Shown here: positions 42,022 through 50,504 of the stretch, in pieces
Numbering within the stretch: the stretch's first letter is position 1
How the letters are laid out: every line of letters begins with the position of its first letter
Source of the DNA: Nocardia miyunensis NBRC 108239
GTDB taxonomy: Bacteria; Actinomycetota; Actinomycetes; Mycobacteriales; Mycobacteriaceae
Direction: 5' to 3'
Length of the DNA stretch: 64,000 nucleotides
NCBI RefSeq assembly: GCF_001613065.1
Contig: NZ_BDBQ01000078.1
Location: 24,681-88,680 of the forward strand
Position numbers and translations under genes: made by a program
The notes under the pieces: model-generated
What the model was told of the DNA's origin: nothing
Database searches by the model: none
What the model saw: only the letters and a program-made list of their open reading frames with translations

Positions 42022-43086
42022 GTGAAACCAGTCAACTTCAAGATGGGTCTGACTTGCCGCGCGGCGCGTCGCCTGACGACCGCCGTCGCGGCCATAGTCC
42101 TCGCGTCGACGGGGCTCGTAGCATGTGGTTCGGGCTCCGATTCGGCGGGCACCGATGGTGGGCTCGCCACCGTGACGTTCGCGTTGGACTACATGCCCGG
42201 CCCCGCGCACAACGGCCTTGCTCTCGCCGTCGAGAACGGGATCTTCGCGCGGCACGGCATCAAGGTAAATATCCTCCCGTTCACCAGTGCGGCCCCAGAC
42301 GGGCTTGTCGCCTCGGGCAAGGCCGACTTCGCTCTCAACTGGGGCGCGACCTACGCGCTGGCCGATTTCGCACAAGGGTTGCCGGTAACCGCGGTATACG
42401 CGCTTTACCAGCACAATCCCAACATTCTCGCGGTGATGAAATCCTCTGATATCACCTCGCCACAGGGCCTCGGCGGCCGTCGGCTCGGCACCTATGGTTC
42501 AGCGAACGAGGAGGTCATGGCGAACACCATGATCTCCGCTGACGGCGGCACCAAGAAGATCGTGCCGGTAACCGTCGGGAACACGCTGTACCAAGCGATG
42601 TCGAGCGGCAAGGTCGACGGCGCGTTGATCTACAAGAGCGACGAGTTCTACTTCCGGGGCGGGGAGGCGTCGCTGCGCACATGGGACGCGCTGAAGTACG
42701 GCGTACCCGATATGTACGGAAACCTGGTCATCGCTAATAACAGCTTCTTGGCAGCACATGCGGATGTGGCAAAGAAATTCCTGGCTGCCTTCACCGAGGC
42801 CTACAACCAGACTCTCGCGGATCCGGCTCCGGGAAACGCCGCTCTGACGAAGCTCTTCCCCGGAAAGATCGACACCGCGGAAGTCGACTACGTATCGAAA
42901 TACCAGAGCTCCTACCTCTTCGTGGACCCCAAGGGAACTACCGGAACAATGGATATGAAGGTGTGGCGAGAAACCCTCGCCTACATGGTCAAGAACAATC
43001 TCCTGGCAGACAACGACGGTAAAACGCTCAACGGTGACATCGACCTCACCAAGTACGTCACCAACCAATATCTTCCGGCATCATGA
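42022..43086 (+). CDS. ABC transporter substrate-binding lipoprotein, NMT1/THI5-like
   Basis: 354 residues. Leader with lipobox LVACG (Cys35). Type II binding-protein fold of the NMT1/THI5 (pyrimidine precursor/nitrate/taurine-like) kind: VTFALDYMPGPAHNGLALAV, ENGIFARHGIKVNILPF, DGLVASGKADFALNWGATYA, LGGRRLGTYGSANEEVM and GNTLYQAMSSGKVDGALIYK. Close relatives bind aromatic or heterocyclic solutes such as hydroxymethylpyrimidine, which fits an operon full of base deaminases. The stop overlaps the permease start (ATGA). Confidence 0.85.
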   Translation: MKPVNFKMGLTCRAARRLTTAVAAIVLASTGLVACGSGSDSAGTDGGLATVTFALDYMPGPAHNGLALAVENGIFARHGIKVNILPFTSAAPDGLVASGKADFALNWGATYALADFAQGLPVTAVYALYQHNPNILAVMKSSDITSPQGLGGRRLGTYGSANEEVMANTMISADGGTKKIVPVTVGNTLYQAMSSGKVDGALIYKSDEFYFRGGEASLRTWDALKYGVPDMYGNLVIANNSFLAAHADVAKKFLAAFTEAYNQTLADPAPGNAALTKLFPGKIDTAEVDYVSKYQSSYLFVDPKGTTGTMDMKVWRETLAYMVKNNLLADNDGKTLNGDIDLTKYVTNQYLPAS

Positions 43087-43913
43087 CCGCCGTAACAGCG
43101 AGGATTCCCTCGATTCGGCCCACGATCGCTTGGACGCGACGAACACAACCCTTTCGCAGGACTCTGGGGACCCAGATCGCGGTGATTGCCGTTGTCCTGG
43201 GCATATGGGAGCTGGCTGTCCGGATCATCCAGCCATCTCCCTTGGTGCTGCCGTCACCGTCCCAGGTATGGAACGGGGCATGGCACGACCGGGTGAACCT
43301 GTGGGCGAACACCGTTCCCACCCTGGTGGAAACCGTCGAAGGGGTGGCGGCCTCCATCGTGGTGTCGGCGGTGGTCGCCACGGCATTGGACTTCTTCCCT
43401 CGGGCCCGTCATTCGGTGCTGCCACTGTTCGTCGCGGCACAAGCCGTTCCGGTCGTCGCGATCGCACCCCTGATGGTGACCTGGCTCGGCTTCGGTCTTC
43501 CTCCGAAAGTCATTCTCGTCGTGATCGCGACGTTCTTCCCGATCACCGTGGCCGCGGTCCAAGGCCTCAACTCGGCCGATGTCGAAGCCGGGAAGCTCTT
43601 GCGGTCAATGGGGGCGAGCCGATGGCAGATCTATCGGTACCTGCGAGCTCCTTCATCGCTGCCGTTCGTGATCACGGGCATTCGTGTCGTGATGAGCTAC
43701 GCCGTCACCGCGGCCGTCTTCGCCGAGTACGTGGGCGGGGAGAAGGGGCTCGGCATATACCTGCAGACGCAGATCAGCACCCTGCGTACGAATCTGGTGT
43801 TCGCCATGGTCCTGGTCGTGGTCGCTTTCAGCGTCCTTCTCTTCCTGCTCACATACCTCATCGAAGCGCTGATAGCTCCCTGGGAGCGGCGGCGGAAGGC
43901 GGCTGGACGATGA
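43083..43913 (+). CDS. ABC transporter permease (SsuC/TauC-like)
   Basis: 276 residues, about six helices: GTQIAVIAVVLGIWELAVRI, VLPSPSQVWN, VEGVAASIVVSAVVATALDF, and the coupling loop LNSADVEAGKLLRSMGASRW followed by QIYRYLRAPSSLPFVITGIR. It ends AEYVGGEKGLGIYLQTQIST and a final helix. The coupling segment and length match SsuC/TauC/ThiX-type permeases that pair with NMT1-like binding proteins. Coupled by 4-base overlaps to both neighbours. Confidence 0.87.
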   Translation: MTAVTARIPSIRPTIAWTRRTQPFRRTLGTQIAVIAVVLGIWELAVRIIQPSPLVLPSPSQVWNGAWHDRVNLWANTVPTLVETVEGVAASIVVSAVVATALDFFPRARHSVLPLFVAAQAVPVVAIAPLMVTWLGFGLPPKVILVVIATFFPITVAAVQGLNSADVEAGKLLRSMGASRWQIYRYLRAPSSLPFVITGIRVVMSYAVTAAVFAEYVGGEKGLGIYLQTQISTLRTNLVFAMVLVVVAFSVLLFLLTYLIEALIAPWERRRKAAGR

Positions 43914-44713
43914 ACCCCGAGCAGCAACCGATCCTGTCGGTCCGCAACGTCACCAAGGCGTTCCACCCACGAGGAGCAGATCCGCTCCAGGTGATCTCCG
44001 ATGTGTCCATGGATATCAGCCGGGGAGAGTTCGTGTCCATCGTGGGACCCAGCGGGTCCGGCAAATCGACCGTGATGTCGATGCTCGCCGGACTCGAGGA
44101 GCCGGACTCCGGCCTCATGCTGGCCGAGGGGACCGCGACGCATGGTCTCTCGTCCCACTGCGCGTATATGCCGCAGAAGGACCTGCTCTTTCCCTGGCAC
44201 ACCATCGTGGGCAACGCCGCGCTGGCGCTACGCCTGCAGGGACGATCACGTCGCCGAGCCGAATCCGAGGTGCGGGACCTGTTGCCGACCTTCGGACTGG
44301 AGGACTTCGGCGACAGCTATCCATGGGAACTGTCCGGGGGTATGCGGCAGAGGGCGGCCCTGCTCCGGACGGTGGCGATCGGCCGGCCCATACTACTGCT
44401 CGACGAGCCTTTCGGAGCGCTCGACTACCTGACCCGCACCGAACTCCAAATGTGGCTCGCGACGACCGCCCATGAACAGGGATGGACAGTCGTTCTGATC
44501 ACTCACGATGTGCCCGAGGCGGTACTGCTCTCCGACCGGATCTACGTCCTGTCCCAGAAGCCGGCCGTGATCGACCTCGTGCTCGACGTCGGGATTCCCG
44601 GCAAGCGCACGATCGACACTCTCGGCCACCCCGACTTCGCGAGGTTCGAGCACATCCTTCTCGAACGGCTCACGGCTGTCGGCCGCGGCCGACCCACCGC
44701 GACGTCCGTGTGA
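43910..44713 (+). CDS. ABC transporter ATP-binding protein (SsuB/TauB-like)
   Basis: 267 residues. IVGPSGSGKSTVMSMLAGLE Walker A, YMPQKDLLFPWHTIVGNAAL Q-loop, ELSGGMRQRAALLRTVAIGR signature, ILLLDEPFGALDYLTR Walker B with D-loop and LITHDVPEAVLLSDRIYVL His switch. All catalytic motifs are intact. It energises the importer formed with the two previous genes. Confidence 0.9.
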   Translation: MNPEQQPILSVRNVTKAFHPRGADPLQVISDVSMDISRGEFVSIVGPSGSGKSTVMSMLAGLEEPDSGLMLAEGTATHGLSSHCAYMPQKDLLFPWHTIVGNAALALRLQGRSRRRAESEVRDLLPTFGLEDFGDSYPWELSGGMRQRAALLRTVAIGRPILLLDEPFGALDYLTRTELQMWLATTAHEQGWTVVLITHDVPEAVLLSDRIYVLSQKPAVIDLVLDVGIPGKRTIDTLGHPDFARFEHILLERLTAVGRGRPTATSV

Positions 44714-44753
44714 ATCGCATCCCTTGCCCATATCACCTTTCAGGAGCTCCTTC

Positions 44754-45821
44754 ATGTCCAGCGTCGACGCAGGGACCACGGTCCCGGTCATCGACATCTC
44801 CGACTTCCTGGCCGGCAAAGATCCCACGCACGCTGTCGCCGCGCTCGCGGATGCGTGCGAGAACGTGGGCTTCTTACAGGTCGTCGGTCACGGCATCCCC
44901 CAGGATGCCCTCGATCACGTCGACAGCGCGATGAAACTGCTTGCGCAGCGACCACTTACCGAACTGGCGGAGCTGACCTCGCCGTCGGGTCACCCGTTCC
45001 GCGGGGTCGAGATTCGTCGCGGGCAGCGCGGAGATGCCGCGGACGAGGATATCGCGGTCGTTCGTCTCCAGGTCTGCCGTTTCGACAACCCGCAGGAGGC
45101 GGAGTCCGCCGGAGTCCCGCCCGAATTTTCCGACTACTTCGTCCCGAACATCTGGCCGACCAGCGTTCCCAGCCTCGAGCCGGCTTTCCGCGAGCTGTTC
45201 GGCCATACCCGGGCATTCGGCGCGCAGCTGATGCAACTGTGCGCACTCGCGCTGGGACTTCCTCAGGACCACTTCGACGACCAACTCATCCTCGACGCGT
45301 CAACGATCTCGGCCAACTACTACCCACCGCAGGAAGAACTGTCGACACCCGACAACCCCAGGGTGACCCTGCAGCCACACACCGACAGCGGCGTGCTCAC
45401 GCTTCTCCACCAAACCGGTGACTACACGGGGCTACAACTGCAGGCGACCGACGGCACCTGGATCGACGTGCCGGTCGTCGCGGGCGCGTTGATCATCAAT
45501 CTCGGCGATCTGATCTCGCGCTGGACGAACGATCGCTGGAAATCGACGAGCCACCGCGTCATCGCTGCTCAGGAACCTGGCAAGGCCCGCTTGTCCATCC
45601 CCACCTTCTACCTGCCGGCGTTGGATACCGTCATCGACACGTTCGAGGTATTCGTCGAGGGCGGGCAGAAGAAATACGAACCCATCACCCCGTACGAGTG
45701 GGAGTCGGCATATCTGTCCCGCTACTACCCGACACGGGATTTCGAGCACGTCGCCACGCGTCCCCCCATCCCCGATCCCATCCGGCATGCCCGGGATGTC
45801 ACCACCCCGAATTCCCGTTGA
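44754..45821 (+). CDS. 2OG-Fe(II) dioxygenase, isopenicillin N synthase-like family
   Basis: 355 residues from the ATG at 44754 (CAGGAG upstream). DIOX_N part: VPVIDISDFLAGKDP, CENVGFLQVVGHGIPQDAL, HPFRGVEIRRG. Core: LQPHTDSGVLTLL with His209 and Asp211, WKSTSHRVI with His267, and RLSIPTF (Arg279, Ser281) for 2-oxoglutarate. Complete active site. The enzyme differs clearly from the other dioxygenase at 27103. In this family thymine-7-hydroxylase and several purine or alkaloid oxygenases oxidise heterocycles, so a role in oxidising or N-dealkylating an imported base is plausible (inference). Confidence 0.85.
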   Translation: MSSVDAGTTVPVIDISDFLAGKDPTHAVAALADACENVGFLQVVGHGIPQDALDHVDSAMKLLAQRPLTELAELTSPSGHPFRGVEIRRGQRGDAADEDIAVVRLQVCRFDNPQEAESAGVPPEFSDYFVPNIWPTSVPSLEPAFRELFGHTRAFGAQLMQLCALALGLPQDHFDDQLILDASTISANYYPPQEELSTPDNPRVTLQPHTDSGVLTLLHQTGDYTGLQLQATDGTWIDVPVVAGALIINLGDLISRWTNDRWKSTSHRVIAAQEPGKARLSIPTFYLPALDTVIDTFEVFVEGGQKKYEPITPYEWESAYLSRYYPTRDFEHVATRPPIPDPIRHARDVTTPNSR

Positions 45822-45844
45822 CCTCCAGATGAGGAGAACACCCC

Positions 45845-46894
45845 ATGGCGATCGACAACGATCTCGAACTGATCCGCAAGCTCCCCAAAGTGGAGCTCCA
45901 CTGGCATCTCGACGGCTCGATTCGCGCCGAGACTGCGATCGACCTTGCCCGGAAGAACGACATCGCGCTTCCGACATATGACCCAGAGACTCTCTATCCC
46001 CCGGGGTATGACCAGGACACATTCCTGCGCACGCTCTTCGCCGTCTGCCCCGTTATCGCCACTCCCGACGACTACCGCCGCGTCGCCTTCGAGGCGATCA
46101 GTGACGGCGTTGCCGCCGGAAACGTGCGTTATGCGGAGCTGTTCTTCCAGGCAACCGCCCATCCCGCGATGAGCTACCCCGAGATGATCGCCGGGCTCGT
46201 CGAAGGAATACGCGACGCCGAGCAGGCAACCGGTGTCCGGTGTGGTCTCATCGCGGGCATCAACCGTGGTGAGGACACCTCGGTGGCCGTGGAACTGGTG
46301 CAGAACATGCTCGCCCATCCCCATGAGAAGGTGATCGGGATCGGCATCGACGGCGACAACTTCGTCGGGCCGGCGGCGAAGTTCGTCGAGGCGTTCGATT
46401 TGGCCGAACGCCACGGCCTGCATCGGACAGCCCACGCCGGCTTGCCACTGGAGGACACCGCCGACGCGCTCGATCTCCTGCACTGCGAGCGAATCGACCA
46501 CGGCTACTACGTGCTGCGCAACCGCGAACTGCTCGAGCGAGTTGTCGAGCAGCGCATCCATCACACCGCGTGCTGGACATGCGCCAGCTACTATTTCGAC
46601 ACCACACCCGAGGCATCGCCTATCCAGGGGATGATCGAGGCGCAGGTCTCGACGTCGATCAACACCGACGACCCGTCGCTGTTCCACACCGACATCGGTG
46701 AGGAGTACGTGCGCGCCGCCCAGAATCTCGGATGGGATGTGGAGACAGCTTTCGCGCGCGTCCTGGACGCCATCGACGGCGCTTTCCTTCCGGAATGCGA
46801 ACGCGCGCAATTACGCACTCAGCTCACCCTGGAGAAGGACTCGCTGATCGCGGCCGCCGGGCAGTCCGAGTCGCCGACCGGGAACTCTCGATGA
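45845..46894 (+). CDS. Adenosine deaminase-like protein (divergent), copy 2
   Basis: 349 residues, GAGGAGA before the ATG. Zinc ligands: VELHWHLDGS (His19, His21), TAHAGLPLED (His197), SINTDDPSLF (Asp274, Asp275), and DHGYYVL with His219. In true adenosine deaminases the third motif is HAGE, whose Glu protonates N1 of the purine; here it is HAGL, with a Glu only three residues later. The enzyme may therefore act on a different ring or use another proton donor. Overlaps the next start by 4 bases. It differs from copy 1 (HLTE) at the same position, so the two probably act on successive or alternative substrates. Confidence 0.8.
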   Translation: MAIDNDLELIRKLPKVELHWHLDGSIRAETAIDLARKNDIALPTYDPETLYPPGYDQDTFLRTLFAVCPVIATPDDYRRVAFEAISDGVAAGNVRYAELFFQATAHPAMSYPEMIAGLVEGIRDAEQATGVRCGLIAGINRGEDTSVAVELVQNMLAHPHEKVIGIGIDGDNFVGPAAKFVEAFDLAERHGLHRTAHAGLPLEDTADALDLLHCERIDHGYYVLRNRELLERVVEQRIHHTACWTCASYYFDTTPEASPIQGMIEAQVSTSINTDDPSLFHTDIGEEYVRAAQNLGWDVETAFARVLDAIDGAFLPECERAQLRTQLTLEKDSLIAAAGQSESPTGNSR

Positions 46895-48291
46895 AGCCGC
46901 TGAGAGAGCCGCGTCCTACCGCAGCCGGGGAGTCCGTATTCGACGTGATGCGTCAGGAATACGTCGACACCCACCCGGCCTCACAGGCAATGTATCTACG
47001 GGCGAAACTCGCCCTGGCGGGCGGATCGAGTCACAACTTCCGCGCACTCCAGCCGTTCCCGCTCTACTTCACACAGGGGAGGGGCGCCCTCATCTGGGAC
47101 GTGGACGGCACACCGCATGTCGACCACGCGCTCAACGGCGCCTCCGCGATCCTGGGACACGCATACCCCACCGTCGTGGAGGCCATTCGCGCCTACAACC
47201 CAACACGACCGGGTGCGACGAACACGGAACTCGAGGTGCTCTGGGGTGAACGCCTCAAAGCCCTCTTCCCTGCAGCCGACCTGGTCCGTTTCACCGGCTC
47301 CGGAAGCGAATCGAGCACCTTGGCATTCCGCCTCGCACGTGCATTCACAGGCAAGCCGCGGATCCTGCGCTTCCACCGCTCCTATCACGGCTGGCATGAC
47401 CAGCTCATGATCGGCAACATGGCGCCGTACGACCAGGCCCCGACGGGCGTACCAACCTCGGAGACGGACACCGTGGTTGCGATGTCGCTCGACGGCGATC
47501 TATCCGCCGTGGCGGAGAGGCTCGCCGTCGGCGACATTGCCGCCGTGATCGTTGAACCCTCGGGAGCAGGCATGGGACTGACACCGCTGGCACCCGCGAA
47601 ACTCCGCGCGCTCCGCGACCTGGCTCGCCGACATGACGTGCTTTTCATCGCCGACGAGAACATCACTGGGTTGCGGTGGGCACCAGGTGGCGTTCAGGAA
47701 CAGCTCGAACTCGACCCGGACATCTCCTTGCTGGGCAAGATCGCCACCGGCGGATACCCAGGGGGAGTCGTGCTCGGCAAGCAGGCCGTGATGGAGCAGA
47801 TCGCATCCGGTATCCGTTCCACGGTCGGACATTCCGGGACCTTCAACGGGCATCCCCTCACGGCCACAGCCGCGATCGCGACTATCGAGGCACTCGTCGA
47901 CGGATCCGCTCAGCGCCGCGCCACCATGTACGCCGATAGACTGAAATCCGCGCTCAACGAGGTATTCGCGGAGCTCGGGATCGCTGGCTTCGCCTATGGG
48001 TTGGCGTCGACTTACTGGGTCCATCTCCGTCCGGCGAACGCGCCCGACGTCGGCATCACACCCGGAGTCGCAAGTCTCGGAGGCATTGCTCCGTCTCAAC
48101 TCGCGAACGGCCCGCTCGACATCAGTGAAGCCCTGATGTGGGGTCTTGCTACTGAGGGAGTAATCAATTCGATTTTCAATGGTGGCTTCACCTCGGCCGC
48201 CCACGGAGATCACGAACTGGAGACCACAGTGTATGCGTACCGCAGGGTCCTTACCCGGCTACGTTCCGCCGGCATCGTCTCGGCGTCGTAA
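46891..48291 (+). CDS. Class III aminotransferase, glutamate-1-semialdehyde aminomutase-like
   Basis: 466 residues. PLP fold type I: LAGGSSHNFRALQPFPLYFT, GALIWDVDGTPHVDHALNGA, GSGSESSTLAFRLARAFTGK, YHGWHDQ (stacking region), VEPSGAGMGLTP, IADENITGLRWA with the pyridine-binding Asp255 and LGKIATGGYPGGV with the Schiff-base Lys283. It resembles HemL-like and amino-mutase enzymes but is not linked to haem genes. The DEVMTGFR motif of HemL is altered to DENITGLR. In this cluster it could move or remove an amino group on an aldehyde or keto product. Last gene of the cluster. Confidence 0.82.
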   Translation: MKPLREPRPTAAGESVFDVMRQEYVDTHPASQAMYLRAKLALAGGSSHNFRALQPFPLYFTQGRGALIWDVDGTPHVDHALNGASAILGHAYPTVVEAIRAYNPTRPGATNTELEVLWGERLKALFPAADLVRFTGSGSESSTLAFRLARAFTGKPRILRFHRSYHGWHDQLMIGNMAPYDQAPTGVPTSETDTVVAMSLDGDLSAVAERLAVGDIAAVIVEPSGAGMGLTPLAPAKLRALRDLARRHDVLFIADENITGLRWAPGGVQEQLELDPDISLLGKIATGGYPGGVVLGKQAVMEQIASGIRSTVGHSGTFNGHPLTATAAIATIEALVDGSAQRRATMYADRLKSALNEVFAELGIAGFAYGLASTYWVHLRPANAPDVGITPGVASLGGIAPSQLANGPLDISEALMWGLATEGVINSIFNGGFTSAAHGDHELETTVYAYRRVLTRLRSAGIVSAS

Positions 48292-48339
48292 TCCGCCTCG
48301 AGCCGAGCCTGCCCCACCCCCTACATAAAAGACAGTTCA

Positions 48340-48570
48340 GCCCGGCAGGGTTGTGGTCTGGGTGTGACCTGACCCCATAGTTTCGGTCCAGGTTGATGTG
48401 GCGGTTTTCCCGACGCCGGCCATGCCGTCGATCGCGTGGATCGACACCGCCCGCCTCTGGTCCGCGGCGTCGAGGATCTGCTGCAACTCCCGGTCCCGGC
48501 CGAGGAACACGCGAGGCGCGGGGGGAAGGCCGGTGGTGATCGGTTCCCGGGGTGGCGGCGTCTCATAGTA
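48340..48570 (-). pseudogene. STAND/NB-ARC ATPase N-terminal fragment
   Basis: The minus frame reads ITTGLPPAPRVFLGRDRELQ, ILDAADQRRAVSIHAIDGMA and GVGKTA, i.e. the entry and Walker A of an NB-ARC-type regulator such as AfsR-like ATPases. After 'GVGKTATSTW' the sequence becomes unrelated and ends at about 48340. Everything after the P-loop is missing. Confidence 0.6.
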
Positions 48571-48625
48571 AGGATGATGTCGTCCTCGTTGCGGATCTCC
48601 GACGAGGCCCGGTCGGGACCGGTAT

Positions 48626-48724
48626 CTGAGGCGACTCGAACGCCAACGTATTGCCACGCTGCGCGAACGCGGTCTCGGGATCCGTGAGATCGCCCGCCGC
48701 CTCGGACGAGCATCTTCCGAGTAG
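48626..48724 (+). mobile_element. IS30 transposase HTH fragment
   Basis: 33 codons reading RRLERQRIATLRERGLGIRE and IARRLGRASSE, then TAG. This is the N-terminal HTH of IS30 transposases, stopped just before the usual STISREL recognition helix. Confidence 0.55.
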
Positions 48725-48810
48725 TGGCGGTGGCCTGGGCCAGCCGCTGTGACGCCGGTTTCCGCTGATAGTTTCTCTGTAAACCATCCGCGTATGGTGG
48801 GGGAGTGGAG

Positions 48811-49302
48811 GTGTCTGAACCGCAGTGGCTCGAGCCGGAGCAGGCCCGGACGTGGCGGGCGTATATCGACGCATCGCGGCTGCTGCAGGGAGCGATGGAG
48901 CGGCAGTTGTCCCGGGACAGCGGGATCGGGTTCGCGGACTTCGAGATTCTCGTCGCGTTGTCGGAGGCTCCCGATCGGCGATTGCGGATGGCCGATGTCG
49001 CCGACCGGATCATGACGACCCGTGGGGGAGTCTCTCGTGCGCTGGCCCGGTTGGTTCGCGCCGGGTGGGCGGAGCGGCTCGGCTGCGAGGATGACGGCCG
49101 TGGCGTGTGGGCGGTATTGACCGCGGCGGGCTGGGACAAGTTGGTCGAGACCGCTCCAGGGCATGTGGAGACGGTTCGCAAGCATCTGTTCGATGCTCTC
49201 ACACCCGCCGAGGTGAGTCGGCTCGGTGATGTGCTGTCCCGGGTCGTCGAGCACTTGGATCCCGCTGCGGCGCAACGCGCCCTCGGCCGACCTCGGGCCT
49301 GA
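48811..49302 (+). CDS. MarR family transcriptional regulator
   Basis: About 163 residues; the GTG at 48811 has GGGGGAG six bases upstream (a GTG two codons earlier is possible). Begins SEPQWLEPEQARTWRAYIDA. Winged helix: GIGFADFEILVALSEAPDRR, RMADVADRIMTTRGGVSRAL, ARLVRAGWAERLGCEDDGRG, VWAVLTAAGWDKL. C-terminal dimerisation helix: LSRLGDVLSRVVEHLDP-like. No divergent partner gene survives: the neighbouring DNA is IS30 and ATPase debris upstream and an FMN-reductase remnant downstream. Confidence 0.8.
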   Translation: MSEPQWLEPEQARTWRAYIDASRLLQGAMERQLSRDSGIGFADFEILVALSEAPDRRLRMADVADRIMTTRGGVSRALARLVRAGWAERLGCEDDGRGVWAVLTAAGWDKLVETAPGHVETVRKHLFDALTPAEVSRLGDVLSRVVEHLDPAAAQRALGRPRA

Positions 49303-49462
49303 CCACATCGGTACGTTGACGCGGCGCGTGGTGCTTCGTCGACCATATTGACCTTCATCGGGGTGAAGTTGTACCCATCCGCACGCCCGGTCGCCGGGTC
49401 GGTCGGTGAGCCGAGAAGCAAGACCCCACCGGACCGACCCGGCGTCCATGTTTCGGTGGGTG

Positions 49463-49706
49463 TCAGCGGCGCATGTGATTGGTTGCGTCGACGAGATTGT
49501 CCAAGAGGGTGGTCAGTTCGCCGGCCCGGCGCTCGATCGGTGCGAAGCCGTCGGGCCCGAAGTCGGTGAACAGGCCGAGTGCGACTTGGCTGCGGATGTC
49601 GATCACCTGGAAGTTGGCGACGATCTGACGCCACTGTTCCACGGCGCGGATACCGCCGTCGGCGCCGTGGGAGACGAAACCGATCGTCTTCTCGAAGAAT
49701 GATTGA
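49463..49706 (-). pseudogene. NADPH-dependent FMN reductase, C-terminal fragment
   Basis: From about 49706 to the TGA at 49463: QSFFEKTIGFVSHGADGGIR, AVEQWRQIVANFQVIDIRSQ, VALGLFTDFGPDGFAPIERR and LTTLLDNLVDATNHMRR. This is the second half of a flavodoxin-like FMN reductase (VSYGG-like glycine loop here SHGADGG). The N-terminal FMN-phosphate loop is missing because the VOC gene's promoter region begins here. Confidence 0.6.
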
Positions 49707-49770
49707 CTAGGAAACTACTTGGGTTACCGTTGAGGAGTCGGCCCGATAGCGATTGGGAGGAGCGGGAGAG

Positions 49771-50277
49771 ATGAACGAGACCGAGCAGCGACGTTCCGCG
49801 GAGCAGGAAACGATGCGTGCGCGGCTGCGGGAGAAGTACATGCGGCCGCACGACGATGCTCCCGCGTCCACGGCTCGCGGGTTGCACCACACGGCGCTGG
49901 TCTCCTCGGATGTCGAACGGACTGTCCGGTTCTATCAGGACCTGCTCGGCTTCCCGCTGGTCGAGTTGATCGAGAACCGCGACTACCCGGGGTCTTCGCA
50001 CTTCTTCTTCGATATCGGTAACGGGAATCTGTTGGCGTTCTTCGACTTTCCGGGCCTGGACCTCGGTCCGTACCAGGAGGTTCTCGGGGGCTTGCACCAT
50101 GTGGCGATCAGCCTCGAACCCTCGCAGTGGGAGACGCTGCGCGACAGACTGACCGATGCCGGGGTCGAGTTCGTCGAGCACAGTGAGGTGTCGATGTACT
50201 TCCGCGACCCCGACGGCGCCCGGATCGAGCTGATCGCCGACCCGCTGGGACAGATGTACGGAAGCCGGATTCTGTGA
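49771..50277 (+). CDS. VOC (glyoxalase/dioxygenase-fold) family protein
   Basis: 168 residues from the ATG at 49771 (GGGAGG and GGGAG upstream). A helical N-terminal extension of about 35 residues (RRSAEQETMRARLREKYMRP) precedes two betaalphabetabetabeta modules: LHHTALVSSDVERTVRFYQD, FPLVELIENRDYPGSSHFFF, GLHHVAISLEPSQWETLRDR and MYFRDPDGARIELIADPLGQ. Metal ligands of the VOC type (His near each module start and Glu in 'ARIELI') are present. Could be a glyoxalase-like or dioxygenase-like enzyme; substrate unknown. Its stop overlaps the start of a broken hydrolase gene. Confidence 0.8.
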   Translation: MNETEQRRSAEQETMRARLREKYMRPHDDAPASTARGLHHTALVSSDVERTVRFYQDLLGFPLVELIENRDYPGSSHFFFDIGNGNLLAFFDFPGLDLGPYQEVLGGLHHVAISLEPSQWETLRDRLTDAGVEFVEHSEVSMYFRDPDGARIELIADPLGQMYGSRIL

Positions 50278-50493
50278 GCGTACTCGACCGGCCGCACGTC
50301 TGGCGGCCCGGGGTCGATGCTCCACCACTCCTGCTTCTCCACGGCACCGGTGGCGACGAGCAAGGGTGTGCTGGACGAAGACGACCTGCGGGAACGCATC
50401 CAACGGCGTGGGGCACATGAGGTTCCGGAGTCGGTCATTCCTGACCTGCGCCGGTTTCTGCTCGAATGCGTCCCGCCCCGATACGCACTGTGA
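50274..50493 (+). pseudogene. Alpha/beta hydrolase (carboxylesterase-like), mostly deleted
   Basis: GTG at 50274 overlaps the VOC stop (GTGA). The first ~30 codons read SVLDRPHVWRPGVDAPPLLL, LHGTGGDEQG, the oxyanion strand of phospholipase/carboxylesterase-type hydrolases that commonly follow such VOC genes. Then the frame breaks; in another frame EDDLRERIQRRGAHEVPESV and IPDLRRFLLEC run to the stop at 50493. The catalytic core is deleted. Confidence 0.55.
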
Positions 50494-50504
50494 AAGGCGT
50501 CGAT

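Noticed and set aside
46891..48291. hemL (haem biosynthesis) gene
   Set aside because: No haem genes nearby, motif DENITGLR departs from HemL, and the gene is overlapped into the deaminase island.
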